From positions 386,507-450,506 of the forward strand of contig NZ_CP012841.1 of the NCBI RefSeq assembly GCF_002073915.1: a stretch of DNA of 64,000 nt. The letters run 5' to 3'. This document shows positions 30,435-41,549 of the stretch, one piece after another; the first letter of the stretch is position 1, and each line of letters begins with the position of its first letter. This stretch comes from Candidatus Riesia pediculicola. GTDB taxonomy: Bacteria > Pseudomonadota > Gammaproteobacteria > Enterobacterales > Enterobacteriaceae. Under the pieces are notes generated by a model. That model was not told the origin of the DNA. It searched no databases and saw nothing but the letters and a program-made list of their open reading frames with translations. A program made the position numbers and the translations under genes.

Positions 30435-31397
30435 ATGAAAAGATTAAGAGTTATCTTTGCCGGCTCGTCTCATTTTTCAAAGATTCATCTTCTGAATCTT
30501 TTAAAATTTTCTAATAAAAGATTGATACATGTAGTCGGAATTTTATCGACTCCTGATAGACCATCTGGAAGAGGTCTTTTTGCGGAGCCTAATTCCATTA
30601 AGAAAATTTCTGAAGAGTTAAGGATAGATTGCATTCAGCCAAATTTTCTAAATGATGAATTTGTTTATGATTGGATTTTTTCAAAAAAAGTTGACATTAT
30701 TATTGTTGCTCAATATCGTTTGATTTTTCCAGAAGAAATATTAAAACGTATTCCATTTGGAGTTTGGAATATTCATTGTTCTCTTCTTCCAAGATGGCGT
30801 GGACCTTCTCCGATTCAATATGCCATTTTGACTGGTGATGAGAGAACTGGTGTTTCAATTGTACAGATGAACTCAAGAATCGATACCGGAGATATAATTT
30901 ATCAATCTTGTTGTCTTATCGATAAAGGGGAGACTTTTTCATCTCTTTATAGAAAGCTAGTTAAAGTCAGTTTATTCTCTATTATGAGATCTATTGATCT
31001 TTTGATAAAGGAAAAAATCGTTTTAAAAAAACAAAATGAAAATCTTGCTACATATTCTAAGAAAATAAACAAGGAGATGGCTGAAATTTCTTGGTCATCA
31101 TCTACTTCTTTGGATTTAGAAAGAAAAATTAGAGCTTTCCAGTTTTGGCCAGTCAGTTACTTTAAAGTGAATCAAGAAACAATAAAAATTTTACAAGCTG
31201 AACTGGTTGAAAATTATTTTGGTCACGCTCTTCCAGGAACTATAGTTCGAATTGAAAGGAACGGAACGATTGTATCCGCTAAAGAAGGATTTTTAAAAAT
31301 TTTAAAAATGAGAAAATCAGGAAGAAAAACAGTTTCTTCTTTTGAATTTAAAAATTATCATTTGCCATGGTATCAAGAAGGAACTTTATTGAAATAA
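30435..31397 (+). CDS. fmt: Methionyl-tRNA formyltransferase
   Basis: Fmt formylates initiator Met-tRNA. The 320-residue product (E. coli 315) has the formyl-folate site in NIHCSLLPRWRGPSPIQ, GDERTGVSIVQM and a C-terminal OB-like domain (PGTIVRIERNGTIVSAKEG). It is paired with def as in E. coli. rsmB, which follows fmt in E. coli, is missing. Confidence 0.95.
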   Translation: MKRLRVIFAGSSHFSKIHLLNLLKFSNKRLIHVVGILSTPDRPSGRGLFAEPNSIKKISEELRIDCIQPNFLNDEFVYDWIFSKKVDIIIVAQYRLIFPEEILKRIPFGVWNIHCSLLPRWRGPSPIQYAILTGDERTGVSIVQMNSRIDTGDIIYQSCCLIDKGETFSSLYRKLVKVSLFSIMRSIDLLIKEKIVLKKQNENLATYSKKINKEMAEISWSSSTSLDLERKIRAFQFWPVSYFKVNQETIKILQAELVENYFGHALPGTIVRIERNGTIVSAKEGFLKILKMRKSGRKTVSSFEFKNYHLPWYQEGTLLK

Positions 31398-31753
31398 TTT
31401 TAATTTTGAAATTTTGAAAAAATTACTGGATATTTTGAGGTTCATATTGTTTAGAATTTCTATAATCTTTATTTAAAAATTTAATTTCAAGTTTTTCAAA
31501 AAAATTTTTGGTATTTTATTGGTGAAAAACGTTATCTTATTCATTTCGTATTTGAAAAATTTTTAAAAAATAGATTTTTTTATAAATAGTATGTGTAAAA
31601 AAAATTTTTGATTATTGAATCATAATTGGATTTTTTTTAAAAATAAAACTTTTTTAAAAGAGTATATAACTTTTTTAATTTTTTATCTTATTCTTAATAA
31701 GAATAGCGACTTTTTATAATTTATACTTGATAAAAGATGTCAGACGTAAAAAA
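31398..31753. other. Non-coding stretch at the ancestral rsmB position
   Basis: These 356 very AT-rich bases lie between fmt and trkA, where rsmB (about 429 codons) stands in E. coli. No fragment of RsmB could be recognised and no RNA gene is visible. Confidence 0.5.
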
Positions 31754-33124
31754 GTGAAGATCATCATATTGGGGTCAGGAAAAATTGGAAGAACCATTGC
31801 AGAGAGTTTAATTGACGAAAATAACGATATTACTGTAATAGATATAAATAAAGAAAAACTAAATCAACTTCAAGATAAGTTAGATTTAAGAGTGATTAGC
31901 GGTTTTGCTTCTCATCCAAAGGTTTTGAGAGAAGCTAGAGCAGAAGAAACAGATATATTAATCGCTGTCACTGGATCGGATGAAGTGAACATGATTGCTT
32001 GTCAGGTTGCTCATTCTTTTTTTAAAATACCTAAGAAAATTGCTCGAATTAGATCCATAGGATATACTGAAGAAATAAATTTGTTCTCTAAAACTTGTAT
32101 ACCAATTGATTATTTCATATCTCCAGAAAAAACCATCGTCGATGGTATCAGAAAATTAATTCAGTATCCTGGAGTTTCGCAGATAATGAGTTTTTCTAGA
32201 AGAATAGTGAGTATTGTCACTGTTGATATGAAAAATGATAATCTATTAATCCATCTATCTGTTTCAGAAGTTCAGAAAAGATTTGCACATTTAAAATGTA
32301 AATTGATTTCTATTTTTAGAGAAAAAGTTCCCATATTTCCAAAAGATTCTACAATTATTCAAGAATATGATGAGATATTTTTTATCATAAAAACAGAGAA
32401 CATTAGGTTATTGATGTATGAATTAAAAATTTTGGAGAAACCGTATAGAAAAATCATGATAGTTGGAGGTGGAAGAATTGGATTTGAATTAGCTAGAATT
32501 TTGGAGAAAATTTATCAGGTTAAAATTATAGAAAAAGATTCAGAAAAAGCTTCTAAACTTTCAGAAATTTTGAATCATGCTACAGTTCTTCATGGGCATG
32601 TTTCTGATAAAGAACTTTTATTTAAAGAAAACATTTCGGAAGTAGATGCTTTTATAACACTAACAGAAAACGATGAATCGAACATAATGTATGCTCTATT
32701 AGCAAAGAAGATGGGTGTGAAAAGAACAATTGTTCTCATTCATCATGGATCATATATTAATTTGATAAAAAGCGGAATGATTGATAATATGATCTTTCCT
32801 AAACAAGCGATACTATCTAGTTTATTAGGATACGTTCGTAGGATGAGATCAAACATATCTTATATCAGAGAAGGTGTCTTAGAAACAATTGAGATTAAGT
32901 TGAACAGAAAAAATAGATATAGTGGGGTGATAGGAAAAAAAGTTTCGGAAATAAATCTAGATGAAGGGATTGTAATAGGAGCAATCATCAGGAATAGTGA
33001 AGTAATTTTCTCCATATCCGAACAAAAAATTAAATTATACGATATATTATTGATATTTATCACGAAAAAAAACCATATTTCAGAAATTTATAGGACTTTC
33101 AAGATGGATAAGGATAATTTTTAG
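31754..33124 (+). CDS. trkA: Trk potassium uptake regulatory protein TrkA
   Basis: TrkA is the cytoplasmic NAD(H)-binding regulator of the Trk potassium channel. The product is a tandem of two RCK units: the first Rossmann motif is [16 protein letters not shown] at the start, the second [18 protein letters not shown] near residue 231. A GTG at 31754 puts the start at the same place as E. coli (456 residues against 458); a TTG at 31727 would add nine residues. I prefer the GTG by alignment. The membrane partner TrkH or TrkG is not in the window. The stop overlaps that of rplQ by four bases. Confidence 0.92.
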   Translation: MKIIILGSGKIGRTIAESLIDENNDITVIDINKEKLNQLQDKLDLRVISGFASHPKVLREARAEETDILIAVTGSDEVNMIACQVAHSFFKIPKKIARIRSIGYTEEINLFSKTCIPIDYFISPEKTIVDGIRKLIQYPGVSQIMSFSRRIVSIVTVDMKNDNLLIHLSVSEVQKRFAHLKCKLISIFREKVPIFPKDSTIIQEYDEIFFIIKTENIRLLMYELKILEKPYRKIMIVGGGRIGFELARILEKIYQVKIIEKDSEKASKLSEILNHATVLHGHVSDKELLFKENISEVDAFITLTENDESNIMYALLAKKMGVKRTIVLIHHGSYINLIKSGMIDNMIFPKQAILSSLLGYVRRMRSNISYIREGVLETIEIKLNRKNRYSGVIGKKVSEINLDEGIVIGAIIRNSEVIFSISEQKIKLYDILLIFITKKNHISEIYRTFKMDKDNF

Positions 33125-33504
33125 GGATTTTTCAAAGTCCTTTTTTTATTTCTTCCAACAAGTTCGATATAAGCCATCTTTGAATTATCTCCTTTTCGAA
33201 ATCCACATTTAATAATTCTCGTATAACCTCCTTTCCTCCCTTCCATGATTTTAGATATATCGTTAAAAAGCTTTGCGACTATTTTTTTACTTTTAAGAAC
33301 TTGAGATACATATCTATAATTCGATAAGTTCTTCTTTTTAGAAGAGTTGATAATTGGTTCCACAAATCTCCTTAGTTCTTTAGCTTTGTTAAGCGTAGTC
33401 TTGATGATCTCATATTCAAGTAATGAAGTAGACATATTTCTTAGCATAGATTTTCGATGACTACTTGTTCTGCTCAATTTTCTTCCTATTTTTTTATGTC
33501 TCAT
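33121..33504 (-). CDS. rplQ: 50S ribosomal protein L17
   Basis: L17 is the last product of the alpha operon. The 127 residues match E. coli L17 (also 127): [29 protein letters not shown], and [23 protein letters not shown]. It ends tail to tail with trkA, the two stop codons overlapping. In E. coli mscL, zntR and other genes separate the two. Confidence 0.96.
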   Translation of the reverse strand: MRHKKIGRKLSRTSSHRKSMLRNMSTSLLEYEIIKTTLNKAKELRRFVEPIINSSKKKNLSNYRYVSQVLKSKKIVAKLFNDISKIMEGRKGGYTRIIKCGFRKGDNSKMAYIELVGRNKKRTLKNP

Positions 33505-33541
33505 GACATTTATTTTTAACCTTTTTTTAAATTGACGAAAA

Positions 33542-34534
33542 TTATTTTGGTTCGTCTTTTTTAGAAGGCGGCCAATTTTCCAATTTCATCCCCAAGGATA
33601 AACCTCTAGAAGCTAAGATATCTTTAATTTCCATGAGTGATTTTTTTCCTAAATTTGGAGTTTTGAGAAGTTCTACTTCTGTACGTTGTACCAAATCACC
33701 AATATAATGGATAGATTCTGTTTTTAAACAGTTTGCCGATCTAACTGTGAGTTCTAAATCGTCTACTGTTTTCAATAACATTGGGTCAAATTTTGGATGA
33801 TCTTCTTGTACTTCTTTCTTATCTTCATTTTGAAGCTCTACAAAAGATTCTAATTGATTGGCCAATATGGTAGCTGACTTATGAATAGCCTCTTTTGGAT
33901 CAATTGTTCCATTCGTCTCAATCTCTATTATCAGTTTATCTAAATCTGTTCTTTGTTCTACTCTAGTAGCTTCTACTTTATAGGAAACTCTCTCGACTGG
34001 ACTATAGCAAGCATCAACTAGCAATCTTCCTATTGATCTATTTTGTTCTTCCGAAGATCTAGAAGAGACTGGAACGTATCCTCTTCCTTTATTTATCTTA
34101 ATACGCATCTTTATAACAGTATTTTCATCGGTAATATGACATATTACATGTTCTGGATTGATAATCTCTACATTTTCATTTCTTTCAATATCCTGCGCGG
34201 TTACTGTACATATTCCCTTTTTAACTAAAGAAAGAACTATTTCTTCCTTTCCATAAATTCTAACCCCCAATTCTTTTAAATTAAGAAGTATCTCAACTAT
34301 ATCTTCTTGAACTCCGTCCTTAGTGCTGTACTCATGCAAAATTCCATCAATTTCTACTTCTGTTACAGCAAATCCAGGCATGGAGGATAGTAATATTCTT
34401 CTCAAAGCATTTCCAATAGTGTGTCCAAAACCTCTTTCTAAAGGTTCTAGGGTAATTCTTGCTTGCGTTTTGCTAATCTTCTGTATATCTGCCAGTTTTG
34501 GCTTAATAAACTCATCTGTTGTAAAATTATGCAT
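33542..34534 (-). CDS. rpoA: RNA polymerase subunit alpha
   Basis: Alpha dimerises to start RNA polymerase assembly and contacts activators and UP elements. The start at 34534 ([17 protein letters not shown]) gives 330 residues against 329 in E. coli; the open frame to 34573 would run into rpsD. The N-terminal domain has [22 protein letters not shown], and the C-terminal domain is intact ([30 protein letters not shown]). An AGAGAG lies just upstream as ribosome binding site. Confidence 0.97.
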   Translation of the reverse strand: MHNFTTDEFIKPKLADIQKISKTQARITLEPLERGFGHTIGNALRRILLSSMPGFAVTEVEIDGILHEYSTKDGVQEDIVEILLNLKELGVRIYGKEEIVLSLVKKGICTVTAQDIERNENVEIINPEHVICHITDENTVIKMRIKINKGRGYVPVSSRSSEEQNRSIGRLLVDACYSPVERVSYKVEATRVEQRTDLDKLIIEIETNGTIDPKEAIHKSATILANQLESFVELQNEDKKEVQEDHPKFDPMLLKTVDDLELTVRSANCLKTESIHYIGDLVQRTEVELLKTPNLGKKSLMEIKDILASRGLSLGMKLENWPPSKKDEPK

Positions 34535-34553
34535 CTTTTTCTCTCTTGACAGA

Positions 34554-35174
34554 TCATTTTGAGTACAGTTCAACGATTAAATGTTCATTAATATCAGTTG
34601 GTAAATCATCTCTTACTGGAAGTCTTAATACCCTGCCTCTCATTTTTTCAGAACTTATTTCTAACCAAGATACCTGTTCTCTTTGCTGAGAGAGTTCTAT
34701 AGAAGATTTTATTCTATTTTGTGAACTTGAAAATTCAGATGTTTCGATAATATCATCTATGTTAACTTGATAAGAAGGAATATTTACTATTTTTTTGTTA
34801 ACTAATATGGATTTATGACTTACCAATTGTCTTGCTTCAGAACGAGTTGAACCTAATCCAATTCTGTATACTACGTTATCTAGTCTTCTTTCTAGCAGGA
34901 CAAGTAAATTTTCTCCTGTATTTCCTTTTAATTTGGAAGATTTCATATAATATCTTCGAAACTGTCTTTCCAAAATTCCATAGATTCTACGTAATTTTTG
35001 TTTTTCACGAAATTGTATTCCATAATCTGATAATCGACTCTTTTTTGCACCATGCTGTCCTGGAAATCGATCTATCTTGCATTTAGATTCGATCTGACGA
35101 ATATTAGATTTCAGAAAAAGATCAGTTCCTTCTCTACGACTCAGTTTTAGTTTAGCTCCTAAGTATCTACCCAT
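34554..35174 (-). CDS. rpsD: 30S ribosomal protein S4
   Basis: S4 nucleates assembly of the small subunit and in E. coli represses the alpha operon. The ATG at 35174 ([20 protein letters not shown]) gives 206 residues, the E. coli length; the frame extends to 35237 inside rpsK, but that part has no counterpart. [14 protein letters not shown] S4 domain residues ([16 protein letters not shown]) and the C-terminus [12 protein letters not shown] are conserved. Confidence 0.97.
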   Translation of the reverse strand: MGRYLGAKLKLSRREGTDLFLKSNIRQIESKCKIDRFPGQHGAKKSRLSDYGIQFREKQKLRRIYGILERQFRRYYMKSSKLKGNTGENLLVLLERRLDNVVYRIGLGSTRSEARQLVSHKSILVNKKIVNIPSYQVNIDDIIETSEFSSSQNRIKSSIELSQQREQVSWLEISSEKMRGRVLRLPVRDDLPTDINEHLIVELYSK

Positions 35175-35202
35175 TTGTTTTATCTCTAAAAATTTAGAAA
35201 AA

Positions 35203-35589
35203 TTATACTCTACGTTTTTTTGGAGGACGACAACCATTATGTGGAATAGGGGTTACGTCTATAATATTGGTAATTTGAAAACCTACTGCATGCAAAGTAC
35301 GTATTGCAGACTCTCTTCCAGGTCCAGGTCCCTTGACCATTACTTCGAGATTTTTAACTCCGTATTCTTTCACCGATTCCGAACATCTTTCTGTAGCAAT
35401 TTGTGCTGCAAAAGGAGTAGATTTTCTAGAACCTCTAAAACCTGACCCTCCAGAAGTAGCCCACGCTAACGTGTTTCCCTTTCGATCAGTGATCGTAACA
35501 ATTGTGTTATTAAAAGAAGCATGGATATGAGCTATTCCATCTAATACTTGTTTTCTTATTTTTCTTTTATTTCGAATTGAATTTTTCAT
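35203..35589 (-). CDS. rpsK: 30S ribosomal protein S11
   Basis: S11 helps form the platform of the small subunit next to the E site. The ATG at 35589 ([15 protein letters not shown]) gives 128 residues (E. coli 129). The frame is open to 35685, but this overlaps rps[36 protein letters not shown] and the C-terminus [13 protein letters not shown] are conserved. Confidence 0.97.
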   Translation of the reverse strand: MKNSIRNKRKIRKQVLDGIAHIHASFNNTIVTITDRKGNTLAWATSGGSGFRGSRKSTPFAAQIATERCSESVKEYGVKNLEVMVKGPGPGRESAIRTLHAVGFQITNIIDVTPIPHNGCRPPKKRRV

Positions 35590-35602
35590 TTTCTTTAGTT
35601 GA

Positions 35603-35962
35603 TCATTTTTTGATAGGTTTTCTCGGACCTTTTCTAGTTCTAGCATTAGTCTTTGTTCTTTGACCTCTGACAGGTAAAGATCCATGTTTATGACGTATTC
35701 CTCGATAACAACCTAAGTCTATCAAACGTTTGATGCTTAAGTTTTTTTCTCTTCTCAAATCTCCTTCGACAACGTATCTGGAAATTTCTTTTCTAAGTCT
35801 ATCCACCTCTTCTTCAGATAGAAAAGAAATTTTTGACGTTGGTTCGATTCCTGTACGGAAACAAATCGACCTTGATCTTTTTTTTCCAATTCCATAAATG
35901 GATTGTATAGCAACCCAAATATGTTTATTTTCGGAAATATGAACTCCAGCTATACGAACCAT
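35603..35962 (-). CDS. rpsM: 30S ribosomal protein S13
   Basis: S13 lies in the head of the small subunit and forms bridges to the large one. It has 119 residues (E. coli 118), starting [19 protein letters not shown] and ending with the basic, tRNA-contacting tail [18 protein letters not shown]. It is the first gene of the alpha operon and follows rpmJ after 84 bases. Confidence 0.97.
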   Translation of the reverse strand: MVRIAGVHISENKHIWVAIQSIYGIGKKRSRSICFRTGIEPTSKISFLSEEEVDRLRKEISRYVVEGDLRREKNLSIKRLIDLGCYRGIRHKHGSLPVRGQRTKTNARTRKGPRKPIKK

Positions 35963-36046
35963 AAAAATATAACCTCTTTGACACGATCACGTAAAAATAG
36001 AAAAATGATCTTTTTTAATCAATAAAAATAAAGAAAAATTTCTCAA

Positions 36047-36160
36047 TTATCCTTGTCGTTGTTTATGTTTTGGTTGATCGCAGATTACAAATATATTTCT
36101 TTTTCGTCTAACAATTTTACATTGGCGACAAAACTGTTTAATAGAAGTACGTACTTTCAT
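36047..36160 (-). CDS. rpmJ: 50S ribosomal protein L36
   Basis: L36 is a tiny zinc-binding protein of the large subunit. Translation of the minus strand from the ATG at 36160 gives 37 residues, starting [17 protein letters not shown] and ending KHKQRQG. The Cys11, Cys14, Cys27 and His32 zinc ligands are all present. It sits between secY and rpsM as in E. coli. Confidence 0.95.
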   Translation of the reverse strand: MKVRTSIKQFCRQCKIVRRKRNIFVICDQPKHKQRQG

Positions 36161-36176
36161 ATTTAATTTTTTCTTA

Positions 36177-37505
36177 TTAAAATTTACTTGCTTTTAGTAT
36201 ATTCTGATATCGATTTGTCATTAATATAGTTTGAATCTGGGAGATAAAATCTATAATTACTACAACAACTATTAATAAAGAAGTTCCACCAAAATAGAAA
36301 GGAACTTTTATCAATCCTCTCATCAATTCTGGAACAAGACAAATAAAACTAATATATATTGAGCCAATGAAAGTTAATTTATTCATGATTTTCTCGATAT
36401 ATCTTGCAGTTTGTTTTCCAGGTCTAATTCCTGGAAGAAAAGCTCCAGATTTTTTTAAACTGTCCGCTGTTTCCGAAGGATTGAATAATAAAGAAGTATA
36501 AAAAAAACAGAAAAATATTACTATAGAAGAGTAACATAACATATATATCGGTTTTCCCGGATGAAAATTTTCAAAAACGAAATTTAAAAAGAATCTTGAT
36601 TGATTAGATTGTTGTTTTTTGATCCAAGTTAAAATTGCACTTGGTAAAAGCATGATACTAGAAGCAAATATTGCTGGAATTACGCTAGCCATGTTAATCT
36701 TCAGAGGTAAATGCGTACTTTGAGCGGAATATATTCTTCTTCGGTATTGATGTCTAGAATAGTTTACTAATATTTTTCTCTGACTTCTTTCCATAAATGT
36801 AACGAATCCAGTAATACATAAAATGAATAGTAAAATAAGTGAGAACATGAGAGTATTTATAGATCCTTGCCTGAATTGTTCGATGGTATTGATAATAGAA
36901 GAAGGTAATTCAGAGATAATACTGACAAATATAATCATCGAAACTCCGTTTCCAATACCCCTTTCATTTATTTTCTCTCCTAACCACATTAAAAAAATCG
37001 TTCCGGTCATTAAGCTTACTATTGATGTTAAGTAGAAATGAAGATCTCCGACCATTATCAGTCCTTTTGACCCTATCGAGTTCTTAATTCCAAAAGAAAT
37101 TCCAACAGACTGTATGAAAGACAGGATTAAGGTTCCATATCTGATATACCGATTAATTGTTTGTCTTCCAACTTCTCCTTCTTTTTTAATTTCTGATAAT
37201 TTTGGATGAATTACAGTAAGTAACTGAACAATGATTGAAGAAGATATATAAGGCATGATTCCTAAAGCAAATATCGAAGTTCTTCCAAAAGCTCCTCCTG
37301 AAAACATGTTGAGTATTTCGATAACTGCACTTTCTCTTTTTTTATTGAATATTTTTGTGATAGAGTAAATATCTATTCCCGGAATCGGTATAAAAGAACC
37401 CATCCTGAATATTACCAAAGATAAAAATACGAAAACCAACCTATCTTTCAGATCATGAATTCCTCGGTTTATACTTCTCTTAAAGTTTATTTCAACTTTC
37501 TTCAT
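36177..37505 (-). CDS. secY: Preprotein translocase subunit SecY
   Basis: SecY is the protein-conducting channel of the inner membrane. The 442-residue product (E. coli 443) is strongly hydrophobic with about ten predicted membrane helices. Recognisable are the start of helix 1 ([24 protein letters not shown]), the plug region, [20 protein letters not shown] in a cytoplasmic loop, and [18 protein letters not shown] in the C5 loop that contacts SecA and the ribosome. It follows rplO after three bases. Confidence 0.96.
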   Translation of the reverse strand: MKKVEINFKRSINRGIHDLKDRLVFVFLSLVIFRMGSFIPIPGIDIYSITKIFNKKRESAVIEILNMFSGGAFGRTSIFALGIMPYISSSIIVQLLTVIHPKLSEIKKEGEVGRQTINRYIRYGTLILSFIQSVGISFGIKNSIGSKGLIMVGDLHFYLTSIVSLMTGTIFLMWLGEKINERGIGNGVSMIIFVSIISELPSSIINTIEQFRQGSINTLMFSLILLFILCITGFVTFMERSQRKILVNYSRHQYRRRIYSAQSTHLPLKINMASVIPAIFASSIMLLPSAILTWIKKQQSNQSRFFLNFVFENFHPGKPIYMLCYSSIVIFFCFFYTSLLFNPSETADSLKKSGAFLPGIRPGKQTARYIEKIMNKLTFIGSIYISFICLVPELMRGLIKVPFYFGGTSLLIVVVVIIDFISQIQTILMTNRYQNILKASKF

Positions 37506-37508
37506 GAA

Positions 37509-37952
37509 TTAAAAATCCTCAGTTTTTTTAAGAATTTTCATATGTTTCTTCAATCCTTTAGTTAGTCGAATTTCCTTCTCATTGAAAATAAAACTTTTAC
37601 GGAGTTTCTCATTGAGCATGATTTTTACCGATCTTATTTTAAGACTGATCATTCCGTTATTTCTTAGAACATTTAAATCGATAAAATTCTCCTGAATCTT
37701 ATTCAGATCCGAAGATCTAATTGTTATGTTTTTTTTGATTTTTCTAGAAAAAAAACCAAATTTCGGTAATCTCTTAAACAAAGGTGTCTGTCCGCCTTCG
37801 AACCCTCTCGGAATTCTATATCCGGACCTTGATTTTTGTCCTTTATGTCCTCTTCCGGCTGTTTTTCCTAAACCAGATCCAGTACCTCTTCCGACTCTTT
37901 TCTTTTTAAATGTCGAATTTCTTTTAGGTAGGAGAGAATTTAAAAGTATCAT
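37509..37952 (-). CDS. rplO: 50S ribosomal protein L15
   Basis: L15 is a late-assembly protein of the large subunit. It has 147 residues (E. coli 144): [22 protein letters not shown] at the glycine-rich N-terminus, [18 protein letters not shown] in the middle. Directly upstream should be rpmD (L30), but only 87 bases separate it from rpsE, including a run of 11 A. Confidence 0.96.
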   Translation of the reverse strand: MILLNSLLPKRNSTFKKKRVGRGTGSGLGKTAGRGHKGQKSRSGYRIPRGFEGGQTPLFKRLPKFGFFSRKIKKNITIRSSDLNKIQENFIDLNVLRNNGMISLKIRSVKIMLNEKLRKSFIFNEKEIRLTKGLKKHMKILKKTEDF

Positions 37953-38039
37953 TTCACAATTTTTAGAAAATTAAATAGTTAAATGAGAATATTATTCTTT
38001 ATGTCTTTTATTATAAAAATTATTAAAAAAAAAAATTAA

Positions 38040-38552
38040 TCATTCTTGTATTCCAGTTATTTCTTCAATTTTTTTATCCCTTTTTTTTGCAACCATTTTT
38101 GGTGATCTCATTTCTTTTAATGCTTTTACAGTAGCTTGAATAACGTTGATAGGATTTGTAGAACCGTAAGTTTTTGCTAATACATTACGAACACCGATCA
38201 CTTCAAGAAGAGATCGCATTGATCCTCCTGCAATAATACCAGTTCCCTCATAAGCCGGTTTTATAAAGACTTTTGATCCAGAATGACTTCCAGTGATCGA
38301 ATGGTATAAAGTATTTTGAAAAATCTCAAACTTCATCAAATTTTTTTTAGCCTTTTCCATCGATTTTTGTATTGCCATTGGAACTTCTCTAGCTTTTCCA
38401 TATCCTACTCCAGCTTTTCCATTTCCGTTTCCTACGACAGTAACTGCAGTAAAACTAAATATCCTTCCTCCTTTTACAGTTTTAGAAACCCTGTTGACTG
38501 AAATTAATTTTTCTTTCAATTCTTGGTTGTTCCTTTTTTCAATTTTGTTCAT
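38040..38552 (-). CDS. rpsE: 30S ribosomal protein S5
   Basis: S5 is a fidelity protein of the small subunit. The preferred ATG at 38552 ([17 protein letters not shown]) gives 170 residues and aligns with E. coli (167); an ATG at 38564, three bases after the rplR stop, would add [24 protein letters not shown] and [16 protein letters not shown] are conserved. It is followed by 87 non-coding bases where rpmD is missing. Confidence 0.96.
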   Translation of the reverse strand: MNKIEKRNNQELKEKLISVNRVSKTVKGGRIFSFTAVTVVGNGNGKAGVGYGKAREVPMAIQKSMEKAKKNLMKFEIFQNTLYHSITGSHSGSKVFIKPAYEGTGIIAGGSMRSLLEVIGVRNVLAKTYGSTNPINVIQATVKALKEMRSPKMVAKKRDKKIEEITGIQE

Positions 38553-38566
38553 TTTTTTTACCATGA

Positions 38567-38923
38567 CTAGAATTGAAGACCGTGATCACGAGCTGATTCT
38601 GCTAATGTAAGAATACGACCATGATATTTGAAACCAGATCGATCGAAGCAAACTTTTTTTATTCCAATTTTAAGACATCTTTCAGCTATGATCTTTCCTA
38701 TTATTCCAGCTGATTTTTTATTTCCTGTTCTAATCAAGTTTTTCTTCACATCTTTCTCAGTAGTAGAGGCACATGCTAAAGTCTTAGAACCTCCTATCGA
38801 AGTGATTTGAGCGTAAATATGTCGTGAAGTACGATGGATCGTCAAACAAGCAACGTCTCTTTTCTTCATCTTTGATCGAATTTTTAAAGCTCTTTTATAT
38901 CTGGACTTTACTTTCTTGTTCAT
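38567..38923 (-). CDS. rplR: 50S ribosomal protein L18
   Basis: L18 binds 5S rRNA with L5 and L25. The 118 residues (E. coli 117) include [16 protein letters not shown], the helix [19 protein letters not shown] and the C-terminus [19 protein letters not shown]. Spacing to its neighbours in the spc operon is tight. Confidence 0.96.
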   Translation of the reverse strand: MNKKVKSRYKRALKIRSKMKKRDVACLTIHRTSRHIYAQITSIGGSKTLACASTTEKDVKKNLIRTGNKKSAGIIGKIIAERCLKIGIKKVCFDRSGFKYHGRILTLAESARDHGLQF

Positions 38924-38933
38924 ATTGGTTCAT

Positions 38934-39461
38934 TTATTTCTTCTTAGATTCTTTAAGTTTTACAATTTCATTTTCATAACGAATTCCTTTTCCTTTATAC
39001 AACTCCGGTTTTCGAAACGATCTAATCTCTGCTGCAACTTGACCAACTAATTGTTTATCAACTCCTTTTAAAGAGATCTCATTTTGGTTCGGACAAAAAA
39101 CTGAGATAGAGTTAGGAACTTTATAACGAATTGTATTAGAGAATCCTAAGGATAAGCTTAAGAATCTTTCTTCAAGAGAAACACGATATCCAACTCCTAC
39201 GATTTTTAGATTTTTAAAAAAACCAAATTGTACACCAAAAATCATTGAACGTATCAAGGATCGAATTGTGCCAATCTGTTTTTTAAGATCAGACTTTTTG
39301 TGATTTGAAGAAAAGAATATTTCGTTTTCTTTAATTTTGAAATCGATCGAATCATGAAATTTTTTACTTAAGGATCCGATTGGTCCATCTATAATAATTT
39401 CGTTATTCTTAATTTTTACTTCTATATTTTTTGGTATGGATACAGAACAGGACCTTTTCAT
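38934..39461 (-). CDS. rplF: 50S ribosomal protein L6
   Basis: L6 sits near the sarcin-ricin loop of the large subunit. It has 175 residues (E. coli 177) with the two L6 repeats: the N-terminal one around SLSKKFHDSIDFKI and the second around FKNLKIVGVGYRVS, ending KPELYKGKGIRYENEIVKLKE. Gene order rpsH-rplF-rplR is ancestral. Confidence 0.95.
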   Translation of the reverse strand: MKRSCSVSIPKNIEVKIKNNEIIIDGPIGSLSKKFHDSIDFKIKENEIFFSSNHKKSDLKKQIGTIRSLIRSMIFGVQFGFFKNLKIVGVGYRVSLEERFLSLSLGFSNTIRYKVPNSISVFCPNQNEISLKGVDKQLVGQVAAEIRSFRKPELYKGKGIRYENEIVKLKESKKK

Positions 39462-39494
39462 AAGATTGCACTCATTTATTTTTTTTAAAAGAAA

Positions 39495-39893
39495 TCAGGA
39501 AACTTTACAAATAATTTCTCCTCCTAATTTGATTCTTTTTGCTTCTTTTCCTGTCATAATTCCTTTTGAAGTAGAAACAATTGATATACCTAATCCGTCC
39601 ATTACTTCTGATAAACTTTTACTTTTTTGATATACTCGTAGTCCAGGACGACTGACTCTTGTAATTTTTTCTATCACCGGTTTTTTATTAAAATATTTTA
39701 GATATACTCTTAAAACATTTATCCATCTATTTTTTTCTACTATCTCAAAATTTCTGATAAATCCCTCTTTTTTTAGAATATAAATCATATTTCTTTTTGC
39801 TTTTGAAAAAGGAATTTCTACAAAAGATTTTCTTGAAGATTGTGCGTTCCTTATTCTTGTAAGCATATCTGATATAGGGTCTTGCATGCTCAT
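39495..39893 (-). CDS. rpsH: 30S ribosomal protein S8
   Basis: S8 binds the central domain of 16S rRNA and in E. coli represses the spc operon through a site at the rplE start. It has 132 residues (E. coli 130), starting MSMQDPISDMLTRIRNAQ and ending with the RNA-binding VVSTSKGxMT-type motif (SIVSTSKGIMTGKEA) and LGGEIICKVS. Confidence 0.96.
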   Translation of the reverse strand: MSMQDPISDMLTRIRNAQSSRKSFVEIPFSKAKRNMIYILKKEGFIRNFEIVEKNRWINVLRVYLKYFNKKPVIEKITRVSRPGLRVYQKSKSLSEVMDGLGISIVSTSKGIMTGKEAKRIKLGGEIICKVS

Positions 39894-39947
39894 TATTTTT
39901 TCCTTTAAGAATCTATTAAGATTTCAAAATATTTGAAGATCAAACAG

Positions 39948-40253
39948 TTACCAACTTGACTTTTTTAAACCTGGAACTTCTCCTTTCATAGCCAATTCTC
40001 TCAATTTGATTCTACTAATTCCGAACTTTCTCAAAAATCCCCTAGGTCTTCCAGTCTGTAAACAACGATTTCTTTTTCTGGACGAACTGGAATCTCTAGG
40101 TAATTTCTGTAATTTTAGAACTGCGTTCCATTTTTCTTCCTTCGAAGATTTTGTACTGGAAATGATAGATTTTAATTTTAAACGTTTTATGAAAAATTTT
40201 TTTGATAATTTTTCTCGTTTCTTTTCTCTTTGGATAATCGATTTTTTTGACAT
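39948..40253 (-). CDS. rpsN: 30S ribosomal protein S14 (zinc-free type)
   Basis: S14 is a head protein of the small subunit. The ATG at 40253 ([16 protein letters not shown]) gives 101 residues, the E. coli length; another ATG at 40268 overlaps the rplE stop. It has no CxxC pairs, so it is the zinc-independent form. [20 protein letters not shown] and [17 protein letters not shown] are typical. Confidence 0.96.
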   Translation of the reverse strand: MSKKSIIQREKKREKLSKKFFIKRLKLKSIISSTKSSKEEKWNAVLKLQKLPRDSSSSRKRNRCLQTGRPRGFLRKFGISRIKLRELAMKGEVPGLKKSSW

Positions 40254-40264
40254 GAGAATTCCTT

Positions 40265-40804
40265 TCATTTTCGAAATGGAAACTGAAAAGCAGATAGTAA
40301 GGCTATTCCAACTTCATCCGAGTCTGTATTAGTTGTGATAGAAATATCCATTCCTCTGGATTTTTCTATTTTGTTATAATCTATTTCTGGAAAAATAATC
40401 TGTTCTTTTATTCCGATATTATAGTTTCCGGTTCCGTCAAATGATTTTTTTGAAAATCCTCTGAAATCTCTTATTCTAGGAATAGCAATGCATATCAGTT
40501 TCTTTAAGAAGTTCCACATATTTTTTTTTCTTAAGGTTACTTTACATCCTATTATACATCCCTTCCTAATCTTAAAACCAGAAATTGATTTTTTTGTCTT
40601 GATCAACAACGGTCTTTGTCCTGCGATAAAAGATAACCTACGATAAGAATTATCTAGAGTCTTCTTATCGATATCAGAACTAAAACCGATATTTAATGTG
40701 ATTTTTGTTATTTTAGGAACTTGCATTACAGAACTATATTTGAATCTTTCAGTAAGTTTTTTAATCACTTCTTTTTTGTAGAGTTCTAACATGCTATCTT
40801 TCAT
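40265..40804 (-). CDS. rplE: 50S ribosomal protein L5
   Basis: L5 binds 5S rRNA and contacts the P-site tRNA. The ATG at 40804 ([17 protein letters not shown]) gives 179 residues, as in E. coli; the frame is open to 40849 but without a counterpart. [34 protein letters not shown] and [18 protein letters not shown] residues ([14 protein letters not shown]) confirm it. Confidence 0.96.
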   Translation of the reverse strand: MKDSMLELYKKEVIKKLTERFKYSSVMQVPKITKITLNIGFSSDIDKKTLDNSYRRLSFIAGQRPLLIKTKKSISGFKIRKGCIIGCKVTLRKKNMWNFLKKLICIAIPRIRDFRGFSKKSFDGTGNYNIGIKEQIIFPEIDYNKIEKSRGMDISITTNTDSDEVGIALLSAFQFPFRK

Positions 40805-40850
40805 TTTTAGATTTCTCAAACTTTCATAATTTTTTGTCGTATTCTTCAAT

Positions 40851-41132
40851 CTATTTCTTTTCTTTTTTATCTTGATATTTTAAGTAATTTAATTTTTTGG
40901 ACTTACGATCGAATATCGTAACATTTGAAATATCTATCGGTGACTCTTCTTTAAGAATTCCACCCGAATAATTGATTGAATTATTTGCTTTTTTATGTTT
41001 TTTTACAATTTTTATTCCAGAAACGATAATCTTTTTTTTTCCTATAATCTTTTTTACTGTTCCAATTTTTCCTTTTTCTTCACCGGTGATAACCATCACT
41101 TGATCGTTTGAACGAATCTTAATCTTACTCAT
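40851..41132 (-). CDS. rplX: 50S ribosomal protein L24, short form
   Basis: L24 starts assembly of the large subunit near the exit tunnel. The KOW motif is [18 protein letters not shown] near the N-terminus, followed by [11 protein letters not shown] and [15 protein letters not shown]. With 93 residues against 104 in E. coli, the C-terminal tail is trimmed and lysine-rich. Confidence 0.94.
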   Translation of the reverse strand: MSKIKIRSNDQVMVITGEEKGKIGTVKKIIGKKKIIVSGIKIVKKHKKANNSINYSGGILKEESPIDISNVTIFDRKSKKLNYLKYQDKKEKK

Positions 41133-41153
41133 CTCTATTTCAACCCTGATCTT

Positions 41154-41525
41154 TTATAAAACTTCTGAAGCTAAAGATATGATCTTCAAAAACTTTTCAT
41201 TTCTAAGTTCTCTTGTCACTGGTCCAAATATTCTAGTTCCAATTAGTTGTTCAGTCGCATCATTTAATAACACGCAAGAATTGTGATCAAATCGAATTGT
41301 AGAATAGTCAGATCTTCTGATTTCTTTTTTTGTTCTTATGACTACCGCTTTTAATACTTCTCCATTTTTTACTTTACTATTTGGAACAGATTCTTTGACT
41401 GCTACCTTTATTATATCCCCAACATAAGCATATCTTTTTTTAGAACCTCCTAAAACTTTTATACACATCACCTTTTTTGCACCAGAGTTATCTGCTACAT
41501 TTAAAATAGTTTGTTCCTGAATCAT
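41154..41525 (-). CDS. rplN: 50S ribosomal protein L14
   Basis: L14 lies at the subunit interface. It has 123 residues, the E. coli length, starting [20 protein letters not shown] and containing [13 protein letters not shown]. It is the first gene of the spc operon; only 24 bases separate it from rpsQ of the S10 operon, so no large promoter region remains between the two operons. Confidence 0.97.
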   Translation of the reverse strand: MIQEQTILNVADNSGAKKVMCIKVLGGSKKRYAYVGDIIKVAVKESVPNSKVKNGEVLKAVVIRTKKEIRRSDYSTIRFDHNSCVLLNDATEQLIGTRIFGPVTRELRNEKFLKIISLASEVL

Positions 41526-41549
41526 TTTTTAAATCAATATTCTTTTAAG

